In this document: piece after piece, positions 1-7,786 of the stretch
Layout: every line of letters starts with the position of its first letter
How positions within the stretch are numbered: position 1 is the first letter of the stretch
Origin: Devosia sp.
GTDB taxonomy: Bacteria > Pseudomonadota > Alphaproteobacteria > Rhizobiales > Devosiaceae
Reading direction: 5' to 3'
Length of the DNA stretch: 11,998 nucleotides
Assembly: GCA_016793415.1 (NCBI GenBank)
Contig: JAEUMC010000496.1
Span: 1-11,998, forward strand
Made by a program: the position numbers and the translations under genes
The notes under the pieces: generated by a model
Told to the model about the DNA's origin: nothing
The model's database searches: none
Seen by the model: only the letters and a program-made list of their open reading frames with translations

Positions 1-2
1 AG

Positions 3-53
3 TGGCCGATCACATCGGCGGCGAACGTGGCACAGTATCCACAACCCGGTTAC
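3..53 (+). pseudogene. Possible degraded 3' tail of an upstream glycosyltransferase paralogue
   Basis: On the plus strand the frame running through positions 30-50 reads AQYPQPG. This closely matches TQYPQSG, the last residues of the intact glycosyltransferase that ends at 4582. The DNA around it matches the same end (31-109 versus 4560-4638). The TAA stop of the intact gene (4580-4582) corresponds to TAC here (51-53), so the frame runs on without a stop, antisense to the EEP gene, as far as 905. I infer that a second copy of the glycosyltransferase, or only its tail, lies to the left of the window and has lost its normal stop. Only about 16 codons are visible. Whether the upstream gene is intact with a long C-terminal extension or is a relic cannot be decided from this window. 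Confidence 0.4.
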
Positions 54-109
54 ACGCACGCATCCGTATCAGATCACCAGATCGACCCGGACCGGATAGT
101 GATCCGACC
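31..109 (+). repeat. Direct repeat, left copy, at the glycosyltransferase/EEP junction
   Basis: Positions 31-109 align without gaps to 4560-4638 with 67 of 79 bases identical, by hand count. The longest identical stretches are 31-44 and 86-97. The repeat spans the end of a plus-strand glycosyltransferase frame and the last codons of the minus-strand EEP gene. In this copy the EEP stop (TGA on the minus strand, 69-71) is intact and the glycosyltransferase stop has become TAC. The level of divergence suggests an old duplication rather than a recent target-site duplication. Confidence 0.85.
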
Positions 110-989
110 CGATATCGCCGAGCGTCCGGTAGTTGCCGGCCGTCATTCCCCGGGTCAGCACCTGGTCGATCTGGATCGCCATCCACGGCTTTGCCGCCGG
201 CCAGGTATAGGCAAGCCCGGCATTTGCCGGCCATTGCACGGGATGGCGAAGCAGCGGCTCGATATTGTTCGACCACAGTCTCGTATCGAGGTCGCCGGCG
301 ATGATCACCGGGCCGGATTCCGTCTTGAGCTCTGCCGCCAGGGCCTCGATGTAGTCGCGGTTGTCGGCAGTAAGCCTCGCATTGGCTGGCGGCATCGGGT
401 GGGCGACATAGACTACCAGATCGCCGAAATCGGCCCGCAGCAGCGGCAACTGCCGGCGGCCGACGTGGAGGAGCGTCCCCGCAGAAGGGCGTTTCGCATA
501 AAGCGCCACACCGAAGACACCGAGCGTGGTGGGCGCAAAGCTGTGCGGATACTGATCCTTCAAGCCGTCCAGCGACGCCACCCATTCCGGCGTCGTCTCG
601 ACAGCGGCGAAAATGTCGGTCTGCTGTTCCCGCACCAGCGCCAGGACGCGATCATGCTGATCGTTGTCGCAAAGCACGTTGGCGACGACCAAGCTGACGG
701 GCTGCCCCGGCGCCGTCTCAGGCAGCACCGGACGATCAATGATCCGGACCGCGATCGGCACCATAGTCGCCGCCACGACGATGCCGGCAAAGCCAACCAA
801 TCGAAGGTCTTTGAGCGCCACGACGGCGGCGAAGCCGATGATCGCCGCAACGGCGAGTTGCACCCGAAATGGCGCGATCATGTCGCCGGGCCAGGGGCCG
901 AGTAGCGGGACCAGGGCGAGGCCGAGGAGCGCAAGCAATGCCAGGGCAGCCGCGATCCGCAGCGCCGTCACGGCCAGTTTCCAACCCAA
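69..989 (-). CDS. Membrane-anchored endonuclease/exonuclease/phosphatase (EEP) family protein
   Basis: The 306-residue protein has an N-terminal membrane part with three hydrophobic segments (about residues 5-30, 43-60 and 63-83), followed by an EEP fold that would face the periplasm. Visible EEP landmarks are Asn104 in VVANVL, Glu131 in FAAVETTPE, His197 in VAHPMPP, Asp233 in AGDLD, Asp275 in IDQ and the C-terminal SDHYPV (Ser295, Asp296, His297). The usual GDFN motif reads GDLD (Asn replaced by Asp235) and the usual IDH/IDY reads IDQ, so substrate or activity may differ from classical members. The family includes phosphodiesterases, nucleases and lipid or sugar phosphatases; the substrate here is unknown. 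No ATG is available near the membrane segment. I chose the TTG at 987-989 because GGGAGG lies six bases upstream of it. Upstream TTG codons at 1020-1022, 1068-1070 and 1077-1079 are alternatives without a good ribosome site. The 3' end lies inside the junction repeat, converging on a glycosyltransferase-like tail. Confidence 0.8.
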   Translation of the reverse strand: MGWKLAVTALRIAAALALLALLGLALVPLLGPWPGDMIAPFRVQLAVAAIIGFAAVVALKDLRLVGFAGIVVAATMVPIAVRIIDRPVLPETAPGQPVSLVVANVLCDNDQHDRVLALVREQQTDIFAAVETTPEWVASLDGLKDQYPHSFAPTTLGVFGVALYAKRPSAGTLLHVGRRQLPLLRADFGDLVVYVAHPMPPANARLTADNRDYIEALAAELKTESGPVIIAGDLDTRLWSNNIEPLLRHPVQWPANAGLAYTWPAAKPWMAIQIDQVLTRGMTAGNYRTLGDIGSDHYPVRVDLVI

Positions 990-995
990 AGGATG

Positions 996-1001
996 CCTCC
1001 C
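996..1001 (-). promoter_or_regulatory. Ribosome binding site deciding a TTG start for the EEP gene
   Basis: The minus strand reads GGGAGG here, six bases before TTG at 989-987. It is the only good Shine-Dalgarno match near the first membrane helix, and it favours a 306-residue product over longer forms starting at upstream TTG codons. Confidence 0.55.
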
Positions 1002-1214
1002 GTAGCGCCCGACAGCAGGCAAGACGTCAATTGCGTCGGCAGAAAGGTGTTGGGCCGGCGATGGCGCCAAGATGTCCAAGTAGATGGTTGCTATGCAGCT
1101 GCCGGAGGCGGCAAAGGACCTTCGCTTGACGGAACGCCGGTACCCACCAATAGTCGCGACAGTATTGGACCATCGGCCGCTGCTTGGCCGCTGTCGACCA
1201 GGTGACGCACCGCC

Positions 1215-1886
1215 ATGATAATCGGCGACCGACTGGAGTTCGTCTTCATCCACAATCCCAAATGTGCGGGAACGGCGTTGCGCTCGGTCCTCATGCCGTT
1301 CGACACGACCGGAAATCTCTTCTGGATGCATGACACGTGCAACGGGCACAAGATCGACAAGGCCCACATGCCGCTCTTCCTGCTGAAGCAGCGATTTCCG
1401 GAGTATTTTGGCCTCCTGTCGCGCTACCTGACCTTCATGGCGGTGCGAAATCCGTTCACGCGCGCCATCTCGGCCTTCAACGAGACGCACCAGGAGCTGT
1501 ACGTGGCGTACGCGGGAGGCGAGAGTCTCTCGCGCTACCGCTATGAACTGAACCGGTTCTTCGAAGACCTGACAGAGTCCGAAATAAACGGCTGGAGCTT
1601 TGCCCACCGCCACTTCGTCAGGCAGGCGGACTTCTGCTTTCTGGGCCGCAAGCGATACGTCGACATCACGCTGCGCTGCGAGTCGCTGGTCGAGGATGTG
1701 GCCAAGGTGGGCCTCTTCGCCCCCGATCTTGCCGCGGCCCTTGCCACCGTTCCACAGACTCACCAACGACCGATCGGCCACCGGCCCGCCGAGCTCCTCA
1801 ATCATTTGGCTGTAAAACGAATAGTCGATCTGTATGATCGCGATTTCGCGCTGTTCGGATACTCAAGATCGCCGCTTACGGCTTGA
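1215..1886 (+). CDS. PAPS-dependent sulfotransferase (Sulfotransfer_2-like)
   Basis: The 223-residue protein should transfer a sulfuryl group from PAPS, probably to a carbohydrate. The 5'-phosphosulfate loop is FIHNPKCAGTAL (residues 11-22, with Lys16, Gly19 and Thr20). The 3'-phosphate site is AVRNPFTRAISAF (residues 76-88, with Arg78 and Ser86). The C-terminal IVDLYDRDFALFGY (203-216) is typical of the family, in which this YxxDF...Y ending is common. There is no signal peptide or membrane helix, so it is likely cytoplasmic. Length is near the family's small bacterial members. The ATG at 1215 is preceded only by a weak AGGTGA. It is followed 107 bases later by the collagen-like gene on the same strand and then by a glycosyltransferase, so the acceptor could be a glycan on or near that protein (inference). 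The divergent EEP gene starts 225 bases upstream; the intervening DNA shows no convincing gene. Confidence 0.85.
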   Translation: MIIGDRLEFVFIHNPKCAGTALRSVLMPFDTTGNLFWMHDTCNGHKIDKAHMPLFLLKQRFPEYFGLLSRYLTFMAVRNPFTRAISAFNETHQELYVAYAGGESLSRYRYELNRFFEDLTESEINGWSFAHRHFVRQADFCFLGRKRYVDITLRCESLVEDVAKVGLFAPDLAAALATVPQTHQRPIGHRPAELLNHLAVKRIVDLYDRDFALFGYSRSPLTA

Positions 1887-1932
1887 GCAAGCGGCCCATA
1901 AAATTGTTGCACCGCGCACGATCGACAGAGCG

Positions 1933-1961
1933 TTGCGTCGCTCCTTCCCGTCGGATACTGT
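1933..1961 (+). promoter_or_regulatory. Candidate sigma-70-type promoter for the collagen-like gene
   Basis: TTGCGT (1933-1938) and TACTGT (1956-1961) are separated by 17 bases, and a GGGAGG ribosome site (1976-1981) lies shortly downstream. Each box matches consensus at only three of six positions, so this rests mainly on spacing and location in the AT-richer gap before the gene. Confidence 0.25.
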
Positions 1962-1987
1962 AAAACTCCGCCATTGGGAGGCAATGA

Positions 1988-2455
<468 letters not shown>

Positions 2456-2472
2456 CCCGCCGTGCCCTGGCC

Positions 2473-2519
2473 AGCATTCTAGTGTGCGCCTGCACAGCTA
2501 CGGCAGGCGCCCTAGTGCT
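2473..2519 (+). terminator. Strong stem-loop between the collagen-like and glycosyltransferase genes
   Basis: The core is a perfect 8-bp stem, GCGCCTGC (2486-2493) with GCAGGCGC (2503-2510), around a nine-base loop. The stem extends outward through CTAG (2479-2482 with 2512-2515) and AGCA/TGCT (2473-2476 with 2516-2519), interrupted by small bulges. There is no T-run after it, so it may be a factor-dependent or partial terminator, or an mRNA-stabilising hairpin that lets the short collagen-like gene be expressed above the downstream glycosyltransferase. The structure is visible; the function is inferred. Confidence 0.45.
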
Positions 2520-2548
2520 GCGCCGACCCTCAACAATGATCTTGTGAC

Positions 2549-4582
2549 ATGGACCGCGCTCGCCTCTGCCTCAACATGATCGTTCGCAATGAGGCGAAGA
2601 TCATTCGGCGGGCACTGGAGTCCGTCAGTGAGCACATTGCGTACTGGGTGATCAGCGACACCGGATCGTCGGACGCTACCAAGGAGGTAATCGCTTCGTT
2701 CTTTGCCGAGCGGGGCATCCCGGGCGAGTTCCACGACAGTCCTTTCGACACGTTCGAGGGCGCCCGCAACCGCGCCCTCGATGCAGCCCGAGCCTCGCGG
2801 GGAGAGTTCGAGTACATCCTGCTGATGGATGCCGACATGCAGCTTCGCGTCGAAAATCCGCAGTTCCGCGAGCAACTGGCTGCGCCTCTCTACCTCGCGC
2901 TGCAAAGGTCGAGCATCAGCTACTGGAATGCACGATTGCTGCGGCGTGACATGCCCTATCGATACCGAGGGGTGACGCACGAGTACCTGGATGGCGCCGG
3001 CGAAGCGCTGCATCTGGAGGGCATCTGGTTTGAGGATGGCGCCGATGGCTCCAACCGGTCAGGCAAGTTCGAGCGAGACATCCGGTTGCTGCTCGAGGGC
3101 CTGGCAAGGGAGCCGGATAATGGTCGCTACGCCTACTATCTGGCGCAAAGCTACCGAGATGCGGGCCAGGTCGAGCTGGCGGCCCAGACATACGCGCTTC
3201 GGTTCGAAATGGGCGGCTGGGACGAGGAGCGCTGGAGCGCGTTGCTCAACGAAGCGCGTTGCCGGCTTTGGCTGGGTGATGAGGCCGGATTCCTGGACAC
3301 CGCAAGCCGCGCGTTCGCTTTCCGGACACACCGCGCGGAGCCGCTCTACGATCTGGCCCAGTTCCATCGCAAGCAAGGCCAGTACGAGACGGCGATGATG
3401 TTCTGCGACCTCGCGTCTCACATCCCGCGTCCAGCCAATGATCGTCTGTTCATCGAGGATCGGGTGTACGCGTACGGTATCCGGCAGGAAATCTCGATCT
3501 GCGGCTTTTACTGTTCCACGAAGAGGCACAAGGAGTTGGGCCGGCTCGCTTGCAACGAGCTCGCGATGGATCCTGCAGTGCCGGACGAAGTGCGGGCCAA
3601 GGCGCGCGAGAACCTGGTTTTCTACGCCAAGCAAGCCAAGGAGCTGATGCCATCGTGGCATGATCAGCAACTGGCCTGGGTTCCTCCGGTCGAGGGCCAC
3701 GCAACCAACCCCTCCGTGGTCAATGACGATGGCTACTACCGCATCGTCGTCCGCGTGGTGAACTTCACGACAACGAACGGTATCGACTACGAAACACCGG
3801 CCGGCGCTCCGATCCGCACCCTAAACTTCCTGTTGCAGCTCGACGAACAACTGACGGCCGTGACATCGGCAGAGATCCTGCCGCCTGCCGACTTCCCCGA
3901 TCCACGGTTTGAAATGGTGCGCGGCTTCGAAGACCTGAGGCCGTTCCGCTGGCGCGACCGGCTGTGGGGCGTCGCGACCGTACGGGAACTCAACAGCAGC
4001 GGCTGGTGCCAGATGGTGATCGCCCAAATCGACAGCAGTGCACCCGGCGGCACCCGGATGACTGATTGGCGAGTGCTGGCGACCGATGGGACCAAGCGCC
4101 ACGAAAAGAACTGGATGCCACGCGTGGTGGAAGATCGGCTTGAGTTTGTCTACTCGGCAGACCCCACCAGGATCGTCGACCACGAGGGGCAGTTGATCCA
4201 CCAGACCAGCCCCGAAGCGGCGCTCGGCCACTTGCGCGGCGGCTCTCAGCTTATCTCGTTTGACGATGGCTGGCTGGCGCTGACCCATGAGGTCGCCATG
4301 GTCGGTGGCGGGCGCAACTACCTGCACCGGTTTGCATGGTTCGATCGATCTGATCGGCTCAGGCGGATCAGCGAGCCGTTCCATCTGGGCGGTCGAGGGG
4401 TATCATTCGCCGCCGGACTGGCGTGGCACAACGACGGCGAGAGACTGATCGTCAGCTATGGCGTTCAGGACTCCACGGCCTGGTTGGCCACCGTCCTCGC
4501 GACCGACGTCAGAGCGGCGATCCTGCCCGCCGACGATGTTGCGAAGGCAGCGGGCGCGACACAGTATCCACAATCCGGCTAA
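2549..4582 (+). CDS. GT2 glycosyltransferase with TPR-like middle and beta-propeller-like C-terminus
   Basis: This is a 677-residue, apparently cytoplasmic protein with no signal peptide or membrane helix. Residues 5-150 are a GT-A family 2 domain. It has CLNMIVRNEAKIIRRALESV (7-26), the nucleotide-sugar motif SDTGSSDAT (36-44), the metal-binding MDAD (93-96) and GVTHEYLD (141-148). Residues about 165-365 are helical and TPR-like (for example YYLAQSYRDAGQVELAAQTY and LYDLAQFHRKQGQYETAMMF). Residues about 380-655 are rich in beta strands, with features such as EKNWMPR (519-525), FVYSADPTRIV (533-543) and GGSQLISFDDGWLALTHEV (564-582). These recall five-bladed propellers of GH130/GH43-type glycoside enzymes; this is a resemblance only. 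The GT2-plus-TPR arrangement is common in enzymes that glycosylate proteins or secondary polymers. The ATG at 2549 has no clear ribosome site; Met10 (2576) would cut into the GT domain. The neighbouring collagen-like protein is a candidate acceptor. The gene ends within the junction repeat, and a similar tail is seen at 30-50. Confidence 0.8.
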   Translation: MDRARLCLNMIVRNEAKIIRRALESVSEHIAYWVISDTGSSDATKEVIASFFAERGIPGEFHDSPFDTFEGARNRALDAARASRGEFEYILLMDADMQLRVENPQFREQLAAPLYLALQRSSISYWNARLLRRDMPYRYRGVTHEYLDGAGEALHLEGIWFEDGADGSNRSGKFERDIRLLLEGLAREPDNGRYAYYLAQSYRDAGQVELAAQTYALRFEMGGWDEERWSALLNEARCRLWLGDEAGFLDTASRAFAFRTHRAEPLYDLAQFHRKQGQYETAMMFCDLASHIPRPANDRLFIEDRVYAYGIRQEISICGFYCSTKRHKELGRLACNELAMDPAVPDEVRAKARENLVFYAKQAKELMPSWHDQQLAWVPPVEGHATNPSVVNDDGYYRIVVRVVNFTTTNGIDYETPAGAPIRTLNFLLQLDEQLTAVTSAEILPPADFPDPRFEMVRGFEDLRPFRWRDRLWGVATVRELNSSGWCQMVIAQIDSSAPGGTRMTDWRVLATDGTKRHEKNWMPRVVEDRLEFVYSADPTRIVDHEGQLIHQTSPEAALGHLRGGSQLISFDDGWLALTHEVAMVGGGRNYLHRFAWFDRSDRLRRISEPFHLGGRGVSFAAGLAWHNDGERLIVSYGVQDSTAWLATVLATDVRAAILPADDVAKAAGATQYPQSG

Positions 4583-4638
4583 GGGCACGCATCCGTATCT
4601 GATCACCAAGTCGGCCCGGACCGGATCGAGATCCGGCC
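4560..4638 (+). repeat. Direct repeat, right copy, at the glycosyltransferase/EEP-relic junction
   Basis: This pairs with 31-109 (67 of 79 identical). Here the glycosyltransferase stop TAA (4580-4582) is kept, while the EEP stop corresponding to 69-71 has changed from TGA to AGA on the minus strand. Similarity fades at about 4640, shortly before the next gene ends. Confidence 0.85.
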
Positions 4639-4639
4639 G
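4598..4639 (-). pseudogene. Relic of an EEP gene 3' end
   Basis: On the minus strand this encodes PDLDPVRADLVI, matching the C-terminus SDHYPVRVDLVI of the intact EEP protein encoded at 69-989. The catalytic His of SDHxPV is replaced, the stop codon is lost (TGA to AGA) and nothing upstream resembles the rest of the EEP domain. Only about a dozen codons remain, so this is read as a leftover from an ancestral duplication of the convergent glycosyltransferase/EEP pair. Confidence 0.6.
4617..4639. terminator. Possible bidirectional stem-loop between convergent genes
   Basis: CCGGAT (4621-4626) pairs with ATCCGG (4631-4636) around CGAG. CGG (4617-4619) and CCG (4637-4639) extend the stem past a bulged A. 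It lies between the convergent glycosyltransferase and membrane-protein genes, where a shared terminator is expected, but there is no T-run on either side. The equivalent place in the left repeat has a weaker five-base version. Confidence 0.3.
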
Positions 4640-4659
4640 ATGCAGACAGGCGGATCGGA

Positions 4660-5238
4660 TCAACCCGACCCGAGGCGGGAGCGCTCTAGCCTTCCTAGTT
4701 CGTCGGCCACGTGCATCGCTGCACGCCGGTTGAGCAGCACGACCCACGTCAGGAATGCCGCGGTCAGGCCGGCGGCAACGAGCACGAACAGGCCGCTATC
4801 CGGCTCGGCGGCAAGGGTGCCGCCATAGACCATGGCGAAGCCGGGCAGCATCGGCGCGACGTACCAGAGCCAAGCCAGGCGCAGCAGCCGGTGTTCACGC
4901 CGCAATCGCCGCGTGAGGTGATCGAGGCTGGTCTCGGCCAGGTCATCGGGGGCCGTTCGGCCGCTGATCAGAAACCAGGCCGCGGAAACGAAGAGGCCGA
5001 GGGGCAGCGCTGCAAACCCGAGGGCGCGGACCAGCTCGGCCGGCTCACCAGCATGCTGCAAGGCAAGCCCGCACATCACCAGCAGAACCAGCGAGGCGAT
5101 GCCGCCAGCGACGAGTTCCAGGATGTTGCGACGAAGCGCAACGCCCTGCACCTCGGCATCGCGCCGGCGCAGATCGGCGAGCGACGGGGTGGCGGTGGCT
5201 GCAGGTTGCTCCAGCCAATAATCATGCGGGGTGGTCAT
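4660..5238 (-). CDS. Four-helix membrane protein, probable partner of the ECF sigma factor
   Basis: This 192-residue protein has four predicted membrane helices (about 39-60, 72-92, 121-141 and 149-170), a hydrophilic N-terminus of about 35 residues and an Arg-rich loop at 105-120 (LDHLTRRLRREHRLLRL). It shows no zinc-binding anti-sigma motif and I do not recognise a named family. Its ATG (5236-5238) overlaps the TGA of the sigma factor gene (5235-5237) as ATGA, so the two are almost certainly translated together. Small membrane proteins in this position are often anti-sigma factors or membrane tethers for ECF sigma factors, so sequestration of the sigma factor at the membrane is the likely job (inference). 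The 3' end converges on the glycosyltransferase gene. Confidence 0.75.
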   Translation of the reverse strand: MTTPHDYWLEQPAATATPSLADLRRRDAEVQGVALRRNILELVAGGIASLVLLVMCGLALQHAGEPAELVRALGFAALPLGLFVSAAWFLISGRTAPDDLAETSLDHLTRRLRREHRLLRLAWLWYVAPMLPGFAMVYGGTLAAEPDSGLFVLVAAGLTAAFLTWVVLLNRRAAMHVADELGRLERSRLGSG

Positions 5239-5795
5239 CGTGATGCACTCCTGTCGAAATGGTTTGCCAGCAACCGCTTGATGCGGTGGATGCGCGTCGC
5301 CACCGCACCGGCCGACAGGCCGGTGACCTCGGCGATAGCAGCCGCATCCTCGCCCTCGAGGTAGAGCAGCATGACCTGCCGATCGAGCGGTTCCAGCCGG
5401 CGCAGCAGTTGGTGGATGCGGGCGAGCGTCAGCCGATCGGACACCTCGTCTTCCGGAGACGGCACCGGGACCTGGTTGCCCGCCCGTTCGAGGTCCTCGA
5501 GGCTGAGCACCTTGCTGCCGCGCATCGACCGGCGAACATGGTCGGCGGCCACGTTGTGCGCGACGCGATAGACCCAGGTTTTCAGCGAACAGCGGCCATC
5601 GAAGCTGGCGAGGCTGCGCCACAATTGCAGGTGGATATCCTGCAGCAGGTCTTCTCGCGTGGCCGGCCGCCACTCGTAGCCGGAGGCGAGCCGCTGCAAT
5701 GCCGGGCCGAAGCGGTTTGCCGCCAGCGCATAGCGCGCATCGGCGTCGGCAGCCATGATCGCGGGCGTATCGTTCGGGCTATGTGTCGTGCTCAT
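5235..5795 (-). CDS. ECF-type RNA polymerase sigma factor
   Basis: This 186-residue sigma-70 family protein has region 2 at about 47-89 (REDLLQDIHLQLWRSL, then FDGRCSLKTWVYRVAHNVAADHVRR, the core-binding and -10-recognition helices). A variable linker (90-120) precedes region 4 at about 127-182 (LRRLEPLDRQVMLLYLEGEDAAAIAEVTGLS, then AGAVATRIHRIKRLL, the -35-recognition helix-turn-helix). It would direct core polymerase to a small regulon, presumably under control of the overlapping membrane protein gene. Start ATG is at 5793-5795; the ribosome site is weak and an internal ATG (Met14) is possible. The 82 bases upstream do not show a clear GGAAC-type autoregulatory ECF promoter. Confidence 0.9.
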   Translation of the reverse strand: MSTTHSPNDTPAIMAADADARYALAANRFGPALQRLASGYEWRPATREDLLQDIHLQLWRSLASFDGRCSLKTWVYRVAHNVAADHVRRSMRGSKVLSLEDLERAGNQVPVPSPEDEVSDRLTLARIHQLLRRLEPLDRQVMLLYLEGEDAAAIAEVTGLSAGAVATRIHRIKRLLANHFDRSASR

Positions 5796-5829
5796 AACCC
5801 AATAGTCGACGCGCCGCGGCTTTTCTTAC

Positions 5830-5867
5830 GGCCCGATCGAACCGGCTGCGGCTGCCGGATATCGGCC
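5830..5867 (-). terminator. Nested inverted repeat after edd, possible terminator
   Basis: An outer stem, GGCC(C)GAT (5830-5837) with ATCGGCC (5861-5867), encloses an inner perfect stem, CCGGC (5842-5846) with GCCGG (5854-5858), around a seven-base loop. It starts 11 bases past the edd stop on the minus strand, in the right place to end the operon or separate it from the sigma-factor gene. No T-run follows, so factor-independent termination is uncertain. Confidence 0.35.
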
Positions 5868-5877
5868 CGTGACGGCC

Positions 5878-7692
5878 TTAGCCGAAGACGCTGGCGCCGC
5901 GATCCGCCGTTCCCACCAGCGCCCGGAAGCCGGCGAACAGTTCGCGGCCCATGCCGTAGTGCTCACGGCGGAGATCCTCGGTGGCCGGCGTGCGGGAGAA
6001 GAACTCCTTCTCGTCGCCGATGAAGGTGAGCGTGCCCTCATTGGCATCGAGGCGGATCAGGTCGCCGTCGCGGATCTTGGCGATGGCGCCGCCGTCGCTG
6101 GCTTCCGGCGTCATGTGGATGGCAGCCGGGATCTTGCCCGAGGCGCCGGACATCCGGCCATCGGTGACCAGCGCGACCTTGTGGCCACGATCCTGCAGGA
6201 TGCCGAGCTGCGGGGTGAGCTTGTGGAGCTCGGGCATGCCCACCGATTTCGGGCCCTGGAAGCGGACCACGGCGATGACGTCGCCATTGAGCTCGCCGTT
6301 CTTGAAAGCGGCCTGCAGGCCTTCCTGGGTGTGGAAGACGCGCGCCTTGGCCTCGACGACGCGGTTCTCGGGCTTCACCGCGGAGACCTTGATCACCGAC
6401 TTGCCGATATTGCCCGAGAGCACCTTGAGGCCACCATTGGCGGAGAAGGCATCCTTCACCGGCGCCAGCACCTTGGGGTTGCCGGAGACGGCGGGCGACG
6501 GGGTAAAGCTGAGCTTGTCCTCGAGGAGCTTGGCTTCGACGGTGTAACCGGAGAGGCCGGCGCCCCAGACGGTCTTGACGTCTTCGTGCAGGTACCCGGC
6601 CTCGAGCAGCTCGCGGATCAAGAAGCCCATGCCGCCCGCGGCGTGGAAGTGGTTCACGTCGGCGATGCCGTTGGGATAGACGCGAGCCAGCAGCGGCACG
6701 CCGCCCGACAGATCCGACATATCCTCCCAGGTGACCTTGAGGCCGGCCGCGGCGGCGATGGCGACGAGGTGCATGGTGTGGTTGGTGGAGCCGCCGGTGG
6801 CCAGCAGGCCGACGAGGCCGTTGACGATGGCCTTCGCGTCGACGATGTGGCCGATCGGCGTGTAATCGTTGCCCTCGGCGGTGAGCGACAGGGCGCGCTT
6901 GGCCGCCTCGCGGGTCAGCGCCTCGCGCAACGGGGTGTTGGGGTTGACGAAGCTGGCGCCCGGCAGATGCAGGCCCATGATCTCCATCAGCATCTGGTTG
7001 GAGTTGGCGGTGCCGTAGAAGGTGCAGGTGCCGGGCGAGTGGTAGGACTTGGCCTCGGATTCCAGCAGCTCGGCGCGGCCGACCTTGCCCTCGGCGTAAA
7101 GCTGGCGAACCTTGGCCTTTTCGTCATTGGAGATGCCGGTGGGCATCGGCCCGGCGGGCACGAATACCGCAGGCAGGTGCCCGAAGGTGAGTGCGCCGAT
7201 CATCAGGCCGGGGACGATCTTGTCGCAGATGCCGAGGTAGACCGCGGCATCGAACATGTTGTGGCTGAGCGCAATCGCCGTCGCCATGGCGATGACGTCG
7301 CGGCTGAACAGGCTGAGGTCCATGCCCGGCTGGCCCTGGGTAACGCCGTCGCACATGGCCGGCACGCCGCCCGCCACCTGCGCCGTGGCGCCGATCTGGC
7401 GGGCCGCATCCTTGATGATTTCCGGATAGGTCTCGTAGGGCTGATGGGCGCTCAGCATGTCGTTGTAGGAGGTGACGATGCCGAGGTTCAGCGCCTTCGA
7501 ACCGGCTAGCTTGGCCTTGTCGGACGGGGAGCAGGCGGCAAAGCCATGCGCCAGGTTCCCGCAGGCGAGGGCCGCGCGGTGCACGCCCTGGACCCGCGCG
7601 CCCTCAATACGATCGAGATACTCACGACGCGAACCGGCGCTCCGGGCCGCGATGCGGTCGGTGACTTCCTGGACGATCTTGACGACGGACAT
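5878..7692 (-). CDS. edd: 6-Phosphogluconate dehydratase
   Basis: This 604-residue enzyme of the IlvD/Edd family dehydrates 6-phosphogluconate to 2-keto-3-deoxy-6-phosphogluconate, the committed step of the cytoplasmic Entner-Doudoroff pathway. It carries iron-sulfur cluster cysteines in [12 protein letters not shown] (Cys114) and the family signature GICDKIVPG (Cys156). [11 protein letters not shown] (75-85) and the second signature [17 protein letters not shown] (510-526) are also present. Length matches Edd (about 600-610) rather than dihydroxyacid dehydratase. The ATG at 7690-7692 has AAGGAG six bases upstream. It is the last gene of the kinase-zwf-pgl-edd operon, 94 bases after pgl, and that gap holds a perfect inverted repeat. 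The aldolase gene eda is not in the window. Confidence 0.96.
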   Translation of the reverse strand: MSVVKIVQEVTDRIAARSAGSRREYLDRIEGARVQGVHRAALACGNLAHGFAACSPSDKAKLAGSKALNLGIVTSYNDMLSAHQPYETYPEIIKDAARQIGATAQVAGGVPAMCDGVTQGQPGMDLSLFSRDVIAMATAIALSHNMFDAAVYLGICDKIVPGLMIGALTFGHLPAVFVPAGPMPTGISNDEKAKVRQLYAEGKVGRAELLESEAKSYHSPGTCTFYGTANSNQMLMEIMGLHLPGASFVNPNTPLREALTREAAKRALSLTAEGNDYTPIGHIVDAKAIVNGLVGLLATGGSTNHTMHLVAIAAAAGLKVTWEDMSDLSGGVPLLARVYPNGIADVNHFHAAGGMGFLIRELLEAGYLHEDVKTVWGAGLSGYTVEAKLLEDKLSFTPSPAVSGNPKVLAPVKDAFSANGGLKVLSGNIGKSVIKVSAVKPENRVVEAKARVFHTQEGLQAAFKNGELNGDVIAVVRFQGPKSVGMPELHKLTPQLGILQDRGHKVALVTDGRMSGASGKIPAAIHMTPEASDGGAIAKIRDGDLIRLDANEGTLTFIGDEKEFFSRTPATEDLRREHYGMGRELFAGFRALVGTADRGASVFG

Positions 7693-7744
7693 TTCATGCT
7701 CCTTGGGGGAGCGCCACAACCTTGGTTGGTCGCCCGTTCGAACC

Positions 7745-7765
7745 GGAAAAGTCTGCAACTTTTCC
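7745..7765. promoter_or_regulatory. Perfect inverted repeat in the pgl-edd gap
   Basis: GGAAAAGT (7745-7752) and ACTTTTCC (7758-7765) are exact inverted copies around CTGCA. It is AT-rich compared with its surroundings and lies 53 bases before the edd start and 21 bases past the pgl stop. It could be an operator for an internal edd promoter or an mRNA-processing or stabilising hairpin. No T-run makes it a standard terminator. Confidence 0.4.
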
Positions 7766-7786
7766 TGAACAGGCTCCGTGCACGGT

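Noticed and set aside
27..905. A long plus-strand frame of 292 codons
   Set aside because: It is antisense to the EEP gene. Apart from the first few codons that match the glycosyltransferase tail it has arginine-rich shadow composition.
990..1214. A small plus-strand gene between the EEP and sulfotransferase genes (frame 993-1205)
   Set aside because: It has no ribosome site, no recognisable motif, and a composition like other chance frames in the window.
69..1805. A single 578-codon minus-strand frame covering the EEP gene and running on to 1805
   Set aside because: Its upstream part is antisense to the clear sulfotransferase gene and has no recognisable domain. The EEP protein proper begins at the first membrane helix, with a ribosome site at 996-1001.
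5869..7509. A 546-codon plus-strand frame opposite edd
   Set aside because: It is the mirror of a highly conserved gene in GC-rich DNA, with low-complexity Gly/Ala/Asp/His composition; not a real gene.
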